Part shown: piece by piece, positions 17,971-27,016 of the stretch
How the letters are laid out: each line of letters begins with the position of its first letter
Position numbering within the stretch: the first letter of the stretch is position 1
Made by a program: the position numbers and the translations under genes
Notes under the pieces: model-generated
Told to the model about the DNA's origin: nothing
The model's input: the letters and a program-made list of their open reading frames with translations, nothing else
Databases searched by the model: none
NCBI RefSeq assembly: GCF_013371215.1
Contig: NZ_JABWMH010000005.1
Span: forward strand, 62,001-126,000
From: Parasphingorhabdus flavimaris
Lineage (GTDB): Bacteria > Pseudomonadota > Alphaproteobacteria > Sphingomonadales > Sphingomonadaceae
DNA: 64,000 nucleotides
Reading direction: 5' to 3'

Positions 17971-18807
17971 ATGGAATTGCTGGTAACGACCGAGTGGCTG
18001 GCCAATGAATTGGGTGCGTCCGATCTGCGAATCGTCGACGCGACGAAATTCATGGCCGATGCCGGACGCAATCCTGCAGCGGAATATGAGGCGGGCCACA
18101 TCCCCGGTGCAGTATTCATGGACCTGAGCGAATTGACGGATTCAGGCAACCCGATCGATAATATGCTGCCGCCGGCCGAGAAATTTGCCAGCCGCATGCA
18201 GTCGCTCGGCCTCGGCGACGGCAGCCGCGTGGTTCTCTATGACGACAGCCCGCTCAAGAGCGCAGCCCGCGCCTGGTGGATGCTGACGATTTTCGGCGCC
18301 CATGAAGTCGCCATTCTCGATGGCGGCATCGCCAAATGGAAAGCCGAAGGCCGGCCATTGGAAACCGGCAAGGAAGCTCTGCGCCACCGCCATTTCACCG
18401 TCTGGAAAGACGAAAAGGACGTCCGCACCAAGGCCGATCTACTCGCCAATCTGCACAGCAAGGACGAACAGGTTGTCGACGCACGCCCTGCCGACCGGTT
18501 CAGCGGCGAAACCCCCGATCCTCGCGGCGACACAGCTTCCGGCCATATCCCGGGCTCGACCAATATCCCTCACAGCAGCTTCTTCAACGCTGATGGAACA
18601 TGGAAAAGCGCCGACGAAATCAAGACTATCTTCAGCGACGCTGGTATCGATCTTGCCAAACCGCTGGTCACGACCTGTGGTTCGGGAATGACCGCTGCGG
18701 TGGTTTCCTTTGCAGCGGCGCTCGCCGGCGCGGAAAAAACCGCCCTTTATGATGGCAGCTGGGCCGAATGGGGTGCCGACGCAGACACTCCGAAAGAAAC
18801 CGCTTGA
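17971..18807 (+). CDS. sseA: 3-mercaptopyruvate sulfurtransferase (tandem rhodanese)
   Basis: A 278-residue protein of two rhodanese domains. The N-terminal, inactive domain covers about residues 1-135 and the C-terminal, catalytic domain 155-278. Cys236 lies in 'TTCGSGMTA', the CGSG(x)TA loop that marks mercaptopyruvate sulfurtransferases rather than thiosulfate sulfurtransferases (CRxG loop). The enzyme moves sulfur from 3-mercaptopyruvate to thiols or cyanide. The start has GAGGAG-like sequence ('tgaggagttta' before ATG). It is followed after 26 bp by metC, forming a sulfur-amino-acid pair. Confidence 0.93.
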   Translation: MELLVTTEWLANELGASDLRIVDATKFMADAGRNPAAEYEAGHIPGAVFMDLSELTDSGNPIDNMLPPAEKFASRMQSLGLGDGSRVVLYDDSPLKSAARAWWMLTIFGAHEVAILDGGIAKWKAEGRPLETGKEALRHRHFTVWKDEKDVRTKADLLANLHSKDEQVVDARPADRFSGETPDPRGDTASGHIPGSTNIPHSSFFNADGTWKSADEIKTIFSDAGIDLAKPLVTTCGSGMTAAVVSFAAALAGAEKTALYDGSWAEWGADADTPKETA

Positions 18808-18833
18808 AGATGACGACGCTGCTGGAACTATAG

Positions 18834-20033
18834 TTGGCCGATCACGACCCTGGTTCAAAAAAGCCTGCGACGCAGGTGGTTACCGGCGGTCGACGGAAAA
18901 TCTGGACCGGGGCCGTGGTCAATCCGCCGGTCTGGCGCGGCAGCACGCATCTTTATGACGATGTAGCCCATCTCAGGGAAGGCCTGAAATCGAACGACGA
19001 CGGCCGTTTTTTCTATGGCCGCCGTGGCTCGCCGACCCAGTGGTCGCTGGCCGAGGCACTGACGGAAATGGAGCCCGGTGCAGCCGGGACAATGCTCTAC
19101 CCTTCTGGTGTCGCCGCCATTTCCTGTGCGCTGCTGGCGGTGTTACAGCCGGGTGACGAGGTCCTTCTTACCGACAGCAGCTATGACCCCAGCCGCAGCT
19201 TTGCCGATGTTTTCCTCAAACGAATGGGGATCAGCGCGCGCTATTATGATCCATTGATTGGTGCGGACGTCGCCACTCTTTTCGGTCCGAATACCAAGGC
19301 AATCCTGATGGAAAGCCCGGGAAGCCTGACCTTCGAGGTTCAGGACGTCCCGGCGATCTGCCGGGCGGCGCAGGCCGCCGGCATTGTCACCCTGCTCGAC
19401 AACACATGGGCGACCTCGCGATTCTTTCCGGCGCTGGAACATGGCGTTGATATCACCATAGTTGCGGCGACCAAATATATCGTCGGTCATAGCGACGTCA
19501 TGATGGGCGCGGTCACCACCCATGACAAATATTGGACCCGGCTCCGCCGCATCGCCCAGCAACTGGGCCAGGTGGTATCACCCGACGACGCCTATCTTGC
19601 CGCACGCGGCCTCAGAACGCTCGACGTCCGGCTGCGCCAGCATGAAGCGAGCGCGCTGCAAATCGCCCGCTGGCTGAAGCAACGACCAGAAGTCGGCCTG
19701 GTCCTCCACCCTGCCCTGCCCGATTGCCCGGGGCATGAAATCTGGAAGCGGGATTTCAAGGGTGCTTCGGGTCTTTTTTCTTTCGAACTGTCAGACGGCG
19801 ACGACCAGAGCCGCGCCGCCTTCATCGATGCGCTGACGCTGTTCGGCATCGGTTATAGCTGGGGCGGTTTTGAAAGCCTCGCCCTGCCGGTTGATCCGGC
19901 GAAGCATCGCACGGCAACGCAATGGGCCGGAACAGGCCCGCTGGTGCGGCTGAACATCGGACTGGAGGATCCCGACGATTTGATGGCGGACATTGCCAAA
20001 GGCTTTGAACATTACCAAAGTGCGCAATCATGA
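18834..20033 (+). CDS. metC: cystathionine beta-lyase (PLP enzyme)
   Basis: A 399-residue Cys/Met-metabolism PLP enzyme of the MetC type. Visible are 'YGRRGSPTQWSLAEAL' (residues 61-76), the aspartate loop 'VTLLDNTWATSRFFPALEHG', and the Schiff-base lysine Lys214 in 'AATKYIVGHSD'. The length and the 'GYSWGGFESL' C-terminal motif fit cystathionine beta-lyase, which cleaves cystathionine to homocysteine, pyruvate and ammonia. Start is TTG 18834 with GGAA about 8 bp upstream; no in-frame ATG exists further up before a stop. Its TGA overlaps the mscS-type gene by 4 bp. Confidence 0.9.
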   Translation: MADHDPGSKKPATQVVTGGRRKIWTGAVVNPPVWRGSTHLYDDVAHLREGLKSNDDGRFFYGRRGSPTQWSLAEALTEMEPGAAGTMLYPSGVAAISCALLAVLQPGDEVLLTDSSYDPSRSFADVFLKRMGISARYYDPLIGADVATLFGPNTKAILMESPGSLTFEVQDVPAICRAAQAAGIVTLLDNTWATSRFFPALEHGVDITIVAATKYIVGHSDVMMGAVTTHDKYWTRLRRIAQQLGQVVSPDDAYLAARGLRTLDVRLRQHEASALQIARWLKQRPEVGLVLHPALPDCPGHEIWKRDFKGASGLFSFELSDGDDQSRAAFIDALTLFGIGYSWGGFESLALPVDPAKHRTATQWAGTGPLVRLNIGLEDPDDLMADIAKGFEHYQSAQS

Positions 20034-21367
20034 TCGAAAACGCCCTCAAATATCTGGAAGCCCTGGCTCCCGATACGCCGCGCAACATCCAGTATATTGA
20101 AGGTATCGTTGCCGCCGGACTGGCTGCCATCGCCTTGACGGCGGGCTGGTATCTCAGCAAATATATCGGGCCCAAATTGCGCCACCTCTGGGAAGCGCGC
20201 GCCGGCTATGAAAGCGAACTTGCCGGCCGTCGCATTCGCGACATGACCCGCCGGGCGACCACGTTCATCCTGTGCGGCATATTTCTGGCCGCCTATCCCT
20301 GGCATCTGATCGCGCAGGTCGTCTTTTCCCTAACCATCGCGATCACCGTCGGCCTGTTTGCCAATGACCTGATCCGCGGGGTACGGATGCCGGACTGGCT
20401 GGGCACCGCGATCGGCCTGGCTCTTTTCGTCACCATCGGCTCCGGTCTGGTTGGCGGCATCGCGCCGATCGCCGAGGCAATGGAACGGGTCGGCTTTGAC
20501 CTCGGCTCCCGCCGGATATCCCTGTGGTGGATCGTAACCGGGGCGATGACCGCCGTCATGCTGTTCGCAGTGGCCCGCGCCCTGATGAAAATAGTCACGC
20601 ATGTCATTGGCAACAGCCAGCTGGATGGTGCGCAGAAAGTCCTGGGCCAGAAGCTTGCTATTGTCGCGATTTTCACCGGTGCTTTCGTACTCGGCCTCGA
20701 CATCCTCGGTATTGACCTGACCGCGCTGGCGGTCTTCTCCGGCGCATTCGGCCTCGCCATCGGCTTCGGCATGCAGAAAACCATCGGCAACCTGATCGCC
20801 GGCATCATCCTGCTGATGGACCGTTCGATCAAGCCAGGCGACGTGATCGCGGTCGGCGATACCTATGGCTGGGTCAACAAGATCGGCGTGCGCGCGGTCT
20901 CGGTCCTGACCCGCGAAGGCAAGGAGCATCTGATTCCGAACGAGGATCTGATGACCCGCGAAGTCGAAAACTGGTCCTACTCCAGCCCCAATGTCCGGAT
21001 CAGCATACCGGTGGGGGTTTCCTATAATACCGACATGGATCAGGCGATCGAGTTGATGAAACAGGCCTGTGTCGATGTACCGCGCGTATTGAACCATCCC
21101 AAGCCGGTCGTGTGGATGCTCGAATTCGGAGACAATAGCGTCAATTTCGAAATCCGCTGCTGGATCAAGGATCCGCAGTCGGGCGTCGGCAATTTCAAGG
21201 CCGCGATCCTGAAGCGGGTCTGGGACCTGTTCAAGGAACATGACGTCGAAATTCCGTTCCCGCAGCGCGACGTCCATATCAAATCCTTGCCGGAGGGCGG
21301 GATTATCAAACTTGAAGCCGGCTCGAAACCGACGGTGAGCAACCCAGAATCGACCGCAACCAAATAA
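20030..21367 (+). CDS. MscS-family mechanosensitive channel
   Basis: A 445-residue MscS-family protein. There are several N-terminal transmembrane helices (about residues 22-40, 78-98, 100-118, 126-145, 163-185 and 205-225). The pore helix is 'LAVFSGAFGLAIGFGMQKTI', with alternating Gly/Ala packing, and the beta-domain starts at 'LMDRSIKPGDVIAVGDTYGWV'. Family features 'IPNEDLMTREVENWSYS' and 'DVEIPFPQRDVHI' near the C-terminus are intact. It releases solutes on hypo-osmotic shock. It is larger than E. coli MscS (286 residues) owing to extra N-terminal helices. It overlaps metC by 4 bp, so expression is coupled although the functions seem unrelated. Confidence 0.92.
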   Translation: MIENALKYLEALAPDTPRNIQYIEGIVAAGLAAIALTAGWYLSKYIGPKLRHLWEARAGYESELAGRRIRDMTRRATTFILCGIFLAAYPWHLIAQVVFSLTIAITVGLFANDLIRGVRMPDWLGTAIGLALFVTIGSGLVGGIAPIAEAMERVGFDLGSRRISLWWIVTGAMTAVMLFAVARALMKIVTHVIGNSQLDGAQKVLGQKLAIVAIFTGAFVLGLDILGIDLTALAVFSGAFGLAIGFGMQKTIGNLIAGIILLMDRSIKPGDVIAVGDTYGWVNKIGVRAVSVLTREGKEHLIPNEDLMTREVENWSYSSPNVRISIPVGVSYNTDMDQAIELMKQACVDVPRVLNHPKPVVWMLEFGDNSVNFEIRCWIKDPQSGVGNFKAAILKRVWDLFKEHDVEIPFPQRDVHIKSLPEGGIIKLEAGSKPTVSNPESTATK

Positions 21368-21670
21368 ACGTTTCGATCAAACCGGGAGCTGGCAATGACC
21401 GCCCGGGACATGAAGTGACGCATTATTAGCCACTCTGAATCATATCCGCCTAAATTTTAAGCGACCGCAAAACATTTTGTGGCGCATCGGCAACATTTTC
21501 AATTTATGTCACCAATTCTGTCGTTTTCTTTCTTGTGCGGCGCAATAATTTGGACCAGTTTTACCTTACATGTTTGGAGACTGTTCGCGTTCGGGGCATC
21601 TGGCGCAATAAAAAGACAGCCGAAGCAGAATACAGGAGGGGCGATTCGCATCAACGAGAAAGGGATTTCC
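21368..21670. other. 303-bp intergenic region before the porin gene
   Basis: I see no convincing gene here. The tail (21653-21668) holds the purine-rich ribosome-binding stretch GAGAAAGGGAT for the porin start. The region is AT-richer than its flanks and is the likely promoter and leader region of the porin gene. I found no clear -35/-10 pair and no sigma-54 site. Confidence 0.5.
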
Positions 21671-22450
21671 ATGCGCACGTCCAATATGAATAGCCTTGGC
21701 AAAAAAGCCAAACTGAACCTCGCCGGCCTTTCGGCCATCCTGCTGGCCAGCACAGCGGCGCCGGCCTTCGCTCAGGACGCCGACGCGCCCAGCGCGATCA
21801 CAATTTCAGGAAATGCAGCGGTCACCTCAGATTACCGTTTCCGCGGCCTGTCCTTTTCCGACGGCGATATCGCCATCCAGGGCGGCATCGATGTCGCCCA
21901 TGAAAGCGGCTTCTATATAGGGACCTGGGGTTCTTCCATCGAAGACAGCGCCACATATGGCCACACCGAGCTGGACGTTTACGGCGGCTGGTCGGGTGAA
22001 GTGACATCCGGCCTGACCCTCGATGTCGGACTGCTTTACTTCATCTACCCCAATGGTGAAGGCGGCATCGCTGGCCCGAGCGACTATTTCGAGCCCTATG
22101 CTTCGGTTGCCGGCTCCATCGGTCCGGTCGAGCTCACAAGCGGAATCGCATATGCCTGGAGCCAGGACAGCCTCGGAAATTCCGACAATGTCTACATCTA
22201 TACCGGCGCATCGGCAGGAATTCCGAATACGCCGATTACCTTGAATGCCAATATCGGGATCAATGACGGTTCGTTGGGCAATCCAACCGGCGTTCTTGGC
22301 GACAGTGATTATGTCGACTGGATGCTCGGTGTGGATTGGGCGGTTACCGACAATCTGACCGCAACCCTGGCCTATACCGATACCGATGCGCCAGCGGTCA
22401 ACAATTTCACTGACAGCGCGATCGTATTCACCCTCGGCGTCTCGTTCTAA
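21671..22450 (+). CDS. TorF-family putative porin (Gcw_chp)
   Basis: A 259-residue outer-membrane beta-barrel protein of the TorF/Gcw_chp family, common in sphingomonads. A signal peptide ends 'AAPAFAQ' (about residues 20-35). The mature start 'ITISGNAAVTSDYRFRGLSF' is the diagnostic family motif. Alternating strands follow, ending in Phe ('VFTLGVSF'), the outer-membrane insertion signature. ATG 21671 is chosen for its Shine-Dalgarno and signal peptide; an in-frame codon at 21479 would add unrelated sequence. Homologues often lie beside ammonium-transport genes (glnK/amtB), but none is here. Substrate unknown. Confidence 0.9.
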   Translation: MRTSNMNSLGKKAKLNLAGLSAILLASTAAPAFAQDADAPSAITISGNAAVTSDYRFRGLSFSDGDIAIQGGIDVAHESGFYIGTWGSSIEDSATYGHTELDVYGGWSGEVTSGLTLDVGLLYFIYPNGEGGIAGPSDYFEPYASVAGSIGPVELTSGIAYAWSQDSLGNSDNVYIYTGASAGIPNTPITLNANIGINDGSLGNPTGVLGDSDYVDWMLGVDWAVTDNLTATLAYTDTDAPAVNNFTDSAIVFTLGVSF

Positions 22451-22472
22451 ATTCACAAAAATAGCGCTGGAA

Positions 22473-22511
22473 AAGGGGGCTGCCCGGACAACCGGGCAGC
22501 CTCTTTTTTTT
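22473..22511 (+). terminator. strong rho-independent terminator after the porin gene
   Basis: GGCTGCCCGG (22478-22487) pairs perfectly with CCGGGCAGCC (22492-22501) around a 4-base loop and is followed by TCTTTTTTTT. The stop codon of the convergent ABC gene overlaps the T-run. AAAA on the 5' side makes it potentially bidirectional. Confidence 0.95.
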
Positions 22512-24057
22512 AACTGGCGGCGACCAGCCTTTGCGTCGCCGGATGGCGGGGATGATCGATCACCGCCTGTATATCACCGGTCTCGACAATGCAGCCGTCA
22601 TCCATCACCGCAATCCGGTGGCACAACCGGCGGGCAGCGGCGATATCGTGGGTGATGAACAGCAGGCTCAGGCCATTCTCCCGCTGCAACCTGGCAAGCA
22701 GCGCCAGAATTTCTGCGCCCACCAGCGGATCGAGCGCGGACGTCGCCTCGTCGAGCACCAATAATTGTGGCGAAGCGATCATCGCCCGCGCAATCGCCAC
22801 CCGCTGCGCCTGACCACCGGACAGACTCGCCGGCATGCGGGTCAGAAACTCTTCAGGCAGATCGACATCGGACAAGGCCTGTCGCGCGCTATCGTTGCAC
22901 TCGGCCCTGTCCAGATCGGGCCGCAGATTGCGAAGCGGTTCGGTGACGATGTCGATCACCGTCCACTGGGGATCGAGACTCGCCACCGGGTCCTGAAACA
23001 CCGGCTGGATCGACCGGCGCATTTCGAGAGTGCGATTGCGGCGCTGCGGAAGCGCGCTGGCTTGCCACAGGATTTTGCCCTGGGTCACCGGACCGATACC
23101 GGCAATAGCGCGCCCGAGCGTCGACTTGCCCGAACCCGAGCCGCCGACCAGGGCAAGGGACTCGCCCTGCCGCACCGTAATGCTGGCATCAACCACGGCG
23201 GAGATTCTTCCGCGACGCCAGCCGGGCCGCTGGAATTCGACAGCGACATCCCGAGTCCCGAGCAGGATATCGCCGGGCTGGCTCAGCTCCGGCGCTGGCT
23301 CGTCGAGGCGCGGCGTGGCAGCGATAAGGCGTCGCGTATATTCTTCCGCCGGATTTGCAATGATATCCGCGGCCGGCCCGCTCTCGACCACCCTTCCCTT
23401 GTCCATCACCACCAGCTGATCGGCATGGCCCTCGACCGAAGCAAGATCATGGCTGACCAGAAGCATTGCCAGCCCCTGCTCTGCGCGCAGCTGGTCGAGA
23501 AGCGTCATGATCTCTGCCCGCAACGAGGCATCCAGCGCGCTGGTCGGTTCGTCGGCGATCAGCAATCTGGGCCCATGGGCAATCGCGGCGGCGATCATCA
23601 CCCGCTGGCGTTCCCCGCCGGACAACCGGTGCGGGAACTGATCGAGCCGCTCGTCGGGCCGGGAAAGACCGACCCGCTCGAGCTGTCGCACCAGTTCAGC
23701 CCGCGTCGGCCGGGCCGATCCGGCCTGCATGGTGGCTTCCTGCAATTGCGCCCCGACCGTCAGATGCGGGGTCAGCGCCGTCAGTGGCTGCTGGAAAACA
23801 AAGCCGGCGAGCTTGCGACGGGCGTCGCTCAACTGACCGACATCGGCGCTGGCAAGATCGATACCATCCAGCCGTATCAATCCGCTGGCTACGCCCGGCG
23901 TCAATCCGAACGGCGTCAGGCAGGTCAGGCTTTTTCCCGAACCGGACGCACCGATGATCGCGGTGCACTGGCCCGCGTCAACGGCGAGGCTGACCTTATC
24001 GACGAGCCGGTTGCCCGCTATATCCACCGCCAGATCGCGAATTTCGTACAGGCTCAC
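22510..24057 (-). CDS. fused dipeptide/oligopeptide-type ABC ATPase (DppD-DppF in one chain)
   Basis: A 515-residue protein with two complete ABC domains. The first has Walker A 'GASGSGKSLTC' and signature 'LSGGERQRVMIAAA' with Walker B 'LLIADEPTSALD'. The second has 'GGSGSGKSTLGRA', 'LSGGQAQRVAIARA' and 'LLVLDEATSALD'. The pair matches DppD/OppD and DppF/OppF fused. The start is GTG 24057, in a GTGA overlap with the upstream permease gene; a longer frame upstream lies inside that permease gene and is not coding. Together with the two permeases it forms a peptide- or microcin-type transporter (YejABEF/Opp class). No substrate-binding protein is encoded nearby. Confidence 0.9.
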   Translation of the reverse strand: MSLYEIRDLAVDIAGNRLVDKVSLAVDAGQCTAIIGASGSGKSLTCLTPFGLTPGVASGLIRLDGIDLASADVGQLSDARRKLAGFVFQQPLTALTPHLTVGAQLQEATMQAGSARPTRAELVRQLERVGLSRPDERLDQFPHRLSGGERQRVMIAAAIAHGPRLLIADEPTSALDASLRAEIMTLLDQLRAEQGLAMLLVSHDLASVEGHADQLVVMDKGRVVESGPAADIIANPAEEYTRRLIAATPRLDEPAPELSQPGDILLGTRDVAVEFQRPGWRRGRISAVVDASITVRQGESLALVGGSGSGKSTLGRAIAGIGPVTQGKILWQASALPQRRNRTLEMRRSIQPVFQDPVASLDPQWTVIDIVTEPLRNLRPDLDRAECNDSARQALSDVDLPEEFLTRMPASLSGGQAQRVAIARAMIASPQLLVLDEATSALDPLVGAEILALLARLQRENGLSLLFITHDIAAARRLCHRIAVMDDGCIVETGDIQAVIDHPRHPATQRLVAAS

Positions 24058-24842
24058 GAGAAGCGGTCCCGCAAGCGTTCGCCCTCGACCGTCAGGCAGA
24101 CCAGTAGCACCACCAGCACAGCGCCGGGCAGCAACAGACCAAGCGGCGTCATGTCCATGTCGTCGGCGCCCTCCTTGACCAATATTCCGAGCGAGGTCAG
24201 CGGCTCCTGAACGCCCAGCCCGAGAAAGGAGAGAAAGCTCTCCACCATCACCACCTGCGGCACGGTGAGCATCAGATAGGCAAGCGCGACACCGGCGATA
24301 TTGGGCAGGATATGCTTCCAGAGAATGGTGATCGGCGGCGTCCCCGCCGCCTCCGCCGCCAGGATGAACGGTCGCTGCTTCAGCGCCATCACCTGCCCGC
24401 GGACAACCCGCGCCATGGTCAGCCATTCGACCAGCCCGATGCCGACGAAGACCAGCAAAATCGATCGCCCGAAGACCACCATCAGCAGAATCACGATGAA
24501 CATGAACGGCAGCGCGTACAGGCCATCGACAATCCGCATCATCACCTCGTCGACCCGGCCGCCAACCCAGCCCGCAGTCGCGCCCCAGGCGATGCCGACG
24601 ATCAGCGAAACCAGCGCCGCAGCGATAGCGACCATCAGCGTGATCCGGGTTCCCGCCGCCAGTCTGGCCAGCCGGTCGCGGCCGATTTCATCGGTGCCGA
24701 ATATATGTGATCCACTGAACGCCGGCGCGCGGACCGCATCCCAGTCGATCTGGTCATAGGTCCACGGCATTAGCCACGGCAGCAACAAAGCCAGCGCGAC
24801 TATCACCAGAACAATGACCAGCGGGAAATGGCGTGTCAGCAT
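24054..24842 (-). CDS. ABC transporter permease, OppC/DppC type
   Basis: A 262-residue inner-membrane permease. It has an N-terminal transmembrane helix, a periplasmic segment with 'GSHIFGTDEIGRDRLARLAAG' (the OppC family's conserved 'FGTDxxGRD' box), then five more helices. The EAA loop is 'EAAGTPPITILWKHILPN', which contacts the ATPase. It overlaps the ATPase gene by 4 bp and lies 4 bp from the OppB-type permease, so all three subunits are co-translated. Specificity cannot be deduced from the permease alone. Confidence 0.92.
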   Translation of the reverse strand: MLTRHFPLVIVLVIVALALLLPWLMPWTYDQIDWDAVRAPAFSGSHIFGTDEIGRDRLARLAAGTRITLMVAIAAALVSLIVGIAWGATAGWVGGRVDEVMMRIVDGLYALPFMFIVILLMVVFGRSILLVFVGIGLVEWLTMARVVRGQVMALKQRPFILAAEAAGTPPITILWKHILPNIAGVALAYLMLTVPQVVMVESFLSFLGLGVQEPLTSLGILVKEGADDMDMTPLGLLLPGAVLVVLLVCLTVEGERLRDRFS

Positions 24843-24846
24843 CGCC

Positions 24847-25767
24847 TCATCCTTCCCGCATTCTGGGATCGAGCCAGCCGTAGATCAGGTCGGCAAAAAG
24901 GTTGAACAGGATGATCAGCGCGGCGTAGAGCGTGACCACTCCGAGCACGAGCGGATAGTCGCGGTTGAGCGCGCCCTGGACAAAATAGCGTCCGAGACCC
25001 GGCAGTCCGAAGACCGTCTCGACCACCACCGCCCCGGTCAGAAGCCCTGCCGCAGCAGGTCCCAGATAGCTGGCAACCGGCACCAGAGCCGGCCGCAGCC
25101 CGTGCTTGAACAGGATTTTCGTTTCGGAAAGACCCCGCGCTCTCGCCGTGCGAATGTGATCCTGCTTGAGCACGCTCGCCAGTCCGGCACGGGTCAGCTT
25201 GGCAATCGCTCCCGATACTGGCAGCGCCAGCGCGACCACGGGCATGATGAGCCATGCGACACCATCGCCGGTTCCGGACACTGGCAGCAAACCCAGCCAC
25301 AATCCAAACAGCAGCGCCAGCGCCGGTCCGGTAACAAAGGTCGGCAGCGCGGTGGCGACGGTCGCCAGCATCATGATCACCTTGTCGGCGGCCTTTCCGG
25401 CTCGCACAGCAGCAAACAGGCCAGCGGTCACACCGATGGCCAGGGCCATCACGATCGCCAGTCCCCCGAGCATCAGGGAAATCGGCAGACCCTGCGCGAT
25501 CAGTTCAGATACGGTAAAATCGCGGTAGACCAGAGACGGCCCGAAATCACCCTGCACCAGCCGCGAGACATAAAGCCACGCCTGGTCCCACAAGGGCCGG
25601 TCCAGACCATAAGCCTGTTGCAACGCCGCCTGCGTCGCCGGATCGAGCGGGCGCTCGCCGTCAAACGGACCGCCGGGTGCCAGCCGCATCAGAAAGAAAG
25701 AGGCCAATATGATCACCAGCAGCGTCGGGATTGCCGTCAACAGCCGCCGGGTGATCAGGCCAAACAC
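24847..25767 (-). CDS. ABC transporter permease, OppB/DppB type
   Basis: A 306-residue inner-membrane permease of the OppB family. It starts 'MFGLITRRLLTAIPTLLVIIL', followed by a periplasmic loop with 'YGLDRPLWDQAWLYVSRLVQG' and 'DFGPSLVYRDFTVSEL', family hallmarks, and five further helices. The EAA loop is 'ARGLSETKILFKHGLRPALV' and the segment 'GAVVVETVFGLPGLGRYFV' is the conserved end. It is the first gene of the transporter operon and sits only 6 bp downstream of the epoxide hydrolase stop, so the hydrolase may be co-transcribed and linked to the transported substrate. That link is inference. Confidence 0.92.
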   Translation of the reverse strand: MFGLITRRLLTAIPTLLVIILASFFLMRLAPGGPFDGERPLDPATQAALQQAYGLDRPLWDQAWLYVSRLVQGDFGPSLVYRDFTVSELIAQGLPISLMLGGLAIVMALAIGVTAGLFAAVRAGKAADKVIMMLATVATALPTFVTGPALALLFGLWLGLLPVSGTGDGVAWLIMPVVALALPVSGAIAKLTRAGLASVLKQDHIRTARARGLSETKILFKHGLRPALVPVASYLGPAAAGLLTGAVVVETVFGLPGLGRYFVQGALNRDYPLVLGVVTLYAALIILFNLFADLIYGWLDPRMREG

Positions 25768-25773
25768 CTGCTG

Positions 25774-26919
25774 CTAGAGTTCCATCGCGCCGAAACAGCT
25801 CCGGACTTCCTGCACGAACAGTTCAGGCACTTCCATGGCGGCAAAATGCCCGCCTTGTTCCGCCTCGCCCCAATAGCGCAAGTCCTTGAACCGCTGCTCC
25901 GCCCAGCGGCGCGAGGGCGTGACGATTTCATTCGGGAAAATACTGCACCCCGATGGAATGTCGACGGGATCGATATTGATTGAGCCAAAGCTTTCCCGGT
26001 ACAGGCGGGCCGAGGAGGCTCCAGCATTGTTGAGCCAATAGATCATGACATTGTCGAGCAGCCGGTCACAGTCGAAATTATCATCCGGCGCTTTCGCGTC
26101 ATCGGACCAGCCCTGGAATTTTTCCATGATCCACGCCATCTGGCCAACCGGCGAATCGGCCAGGCCATAGCCGAGCGTCTGTGGCCTGGTCCGCTGGATC
26201 TCGGCATAGCCCGAACCCTGCGACTGATAGTCCATATAGCGCGCGAGCGCCGCCTGCTCTTGCGGAGTCGGATTGGCCATCATTTCGTCAGACGGCGGTC
26301 CGGTGACCACGAAATTGACATGGATCCCCGCACAATGGCCGAGATTCTGCGCGCCGATAACCGATGTCACCATGCCGCCCCAATCGCCGCCCTGGGCAAA
26401 ATAGCGGTCATAGCCGAGCCGGGCCATCAGCACGTCCCACGCCCGGGCAATTTTCTCCATGCCCCAGCCGGTCGCGACCGGTTTTCCCGAAAAGCCGAAA
26501 CCCGGCAGGGTCGGAATCACCAGATGATAGGCATCCTTTGCCTCGCCACCAAAGGCCACCGGATCGGTCAGTGGCCCGATGACATCCATGAATTCGATAA
26601 TCGAACCGGGCCAGCCGTGGGTCATGATCACCGGCCGCGCGTTCGCTTCGGGCGAACGGATATGCATGAAGTGGATATCGACCCCGTCGATCTCGGTCAG
26701 ATGATGGTCATATTGGTTGAGCTCGTCCTGACAACGCCGCCAGTCGTAGCTGGTCCGCCAATGTTCGACGACGGTTTTGACATAATCAAGCGGGATACCC
26801 TGCGACCAGTCATCCACCGGTTCCGGATCGGGCCAGCGGACATGGCGCAACCTTATCTCCAGATCATCCAGTGCGGTCTTCGGGATATCAACGCTAAAGT
26901 CTCTGATTTCGTCGCTCAT
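25774..26919 (-). CDS. epoxide hydrolase (EHN-type, alpha/beta hydrolase)
   Basis: A 381-residue alpha/beta hydrolase with the N-terminal EHN domain of microsomal-type epoxide hydrolases ('LRHVRWPDPEPVDDWSQGIP' near residue 25). The oxyanion-hole motif is 'HGWPGSIIEF', the nucleophile Asp lies in 'AQGGDWGGMVTS' near residue 178, and the catalytic His in 'GGHFAAMEVPELF' near 360. Enzymes of this type open epoxides to diols in the cytoplasm. It lies 6 bp before the ABC permease genes. The same fold also houses juvenile-hormone-type and haloalkane-like activities, so the exact substrate is open. Confidence 0.9.
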   Translation of the reverse strand: MSDEIRDFSVDIPKTALDDLEIRLRHVRWPDPEPVDDWSQGIPLDYVKTVVEHWRTSYDWRRCQDELNQYDHHLTEIDGVDIHFMHIRSPEANARPVIMTHGWPGSIIEFMDVIGPLTDPVAFGGEAKDAYHLVIPTLPGFGFSGKPVATGWGMEKIARAWDVLMARLGYDRYFAQGGDWGGMVTSVIGAQNLGHCAGIHVNFVVTGPPSDEMMANPTPQEQAALARYMDYQSQGSGYAEIQRTRPQTLGYGLADSPVGQMAWIMEKFQGWSDDAKAPDDNFDCDRLLDNVMIYWLNNAGASSARLYRESFGSINIDPVDIPSGCSIFPNEIVTPSRRWAEQRFKDLRYWGEAEQGGHFAAMEVPELFVQEVRSCFGAMEL

Positions 26920-27016
26920 CGGCTTATCATCCTAAATCGGCACCCATACCTGTTGACGGAGGGTTGCTCTGTTAACTTCCTCATTCCGCGAGAAACTCGG
27001 GGTGAACGAATATATG

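Noticed and set aside
18810-18833. Seven-codon ATG frame between sseA and metC, ending right before the metC TTG
   Set aside because: It could be a leader peptide, but it has no Cys/Met-rich content or attenuator hairpin, so it is probably chance.
22765-24210. 481-codon plus-strand frame opposite the fused ABC ATPase gene
   Set aside because: Antisense shadow; both ABC cassettes on the minus strand are intact.
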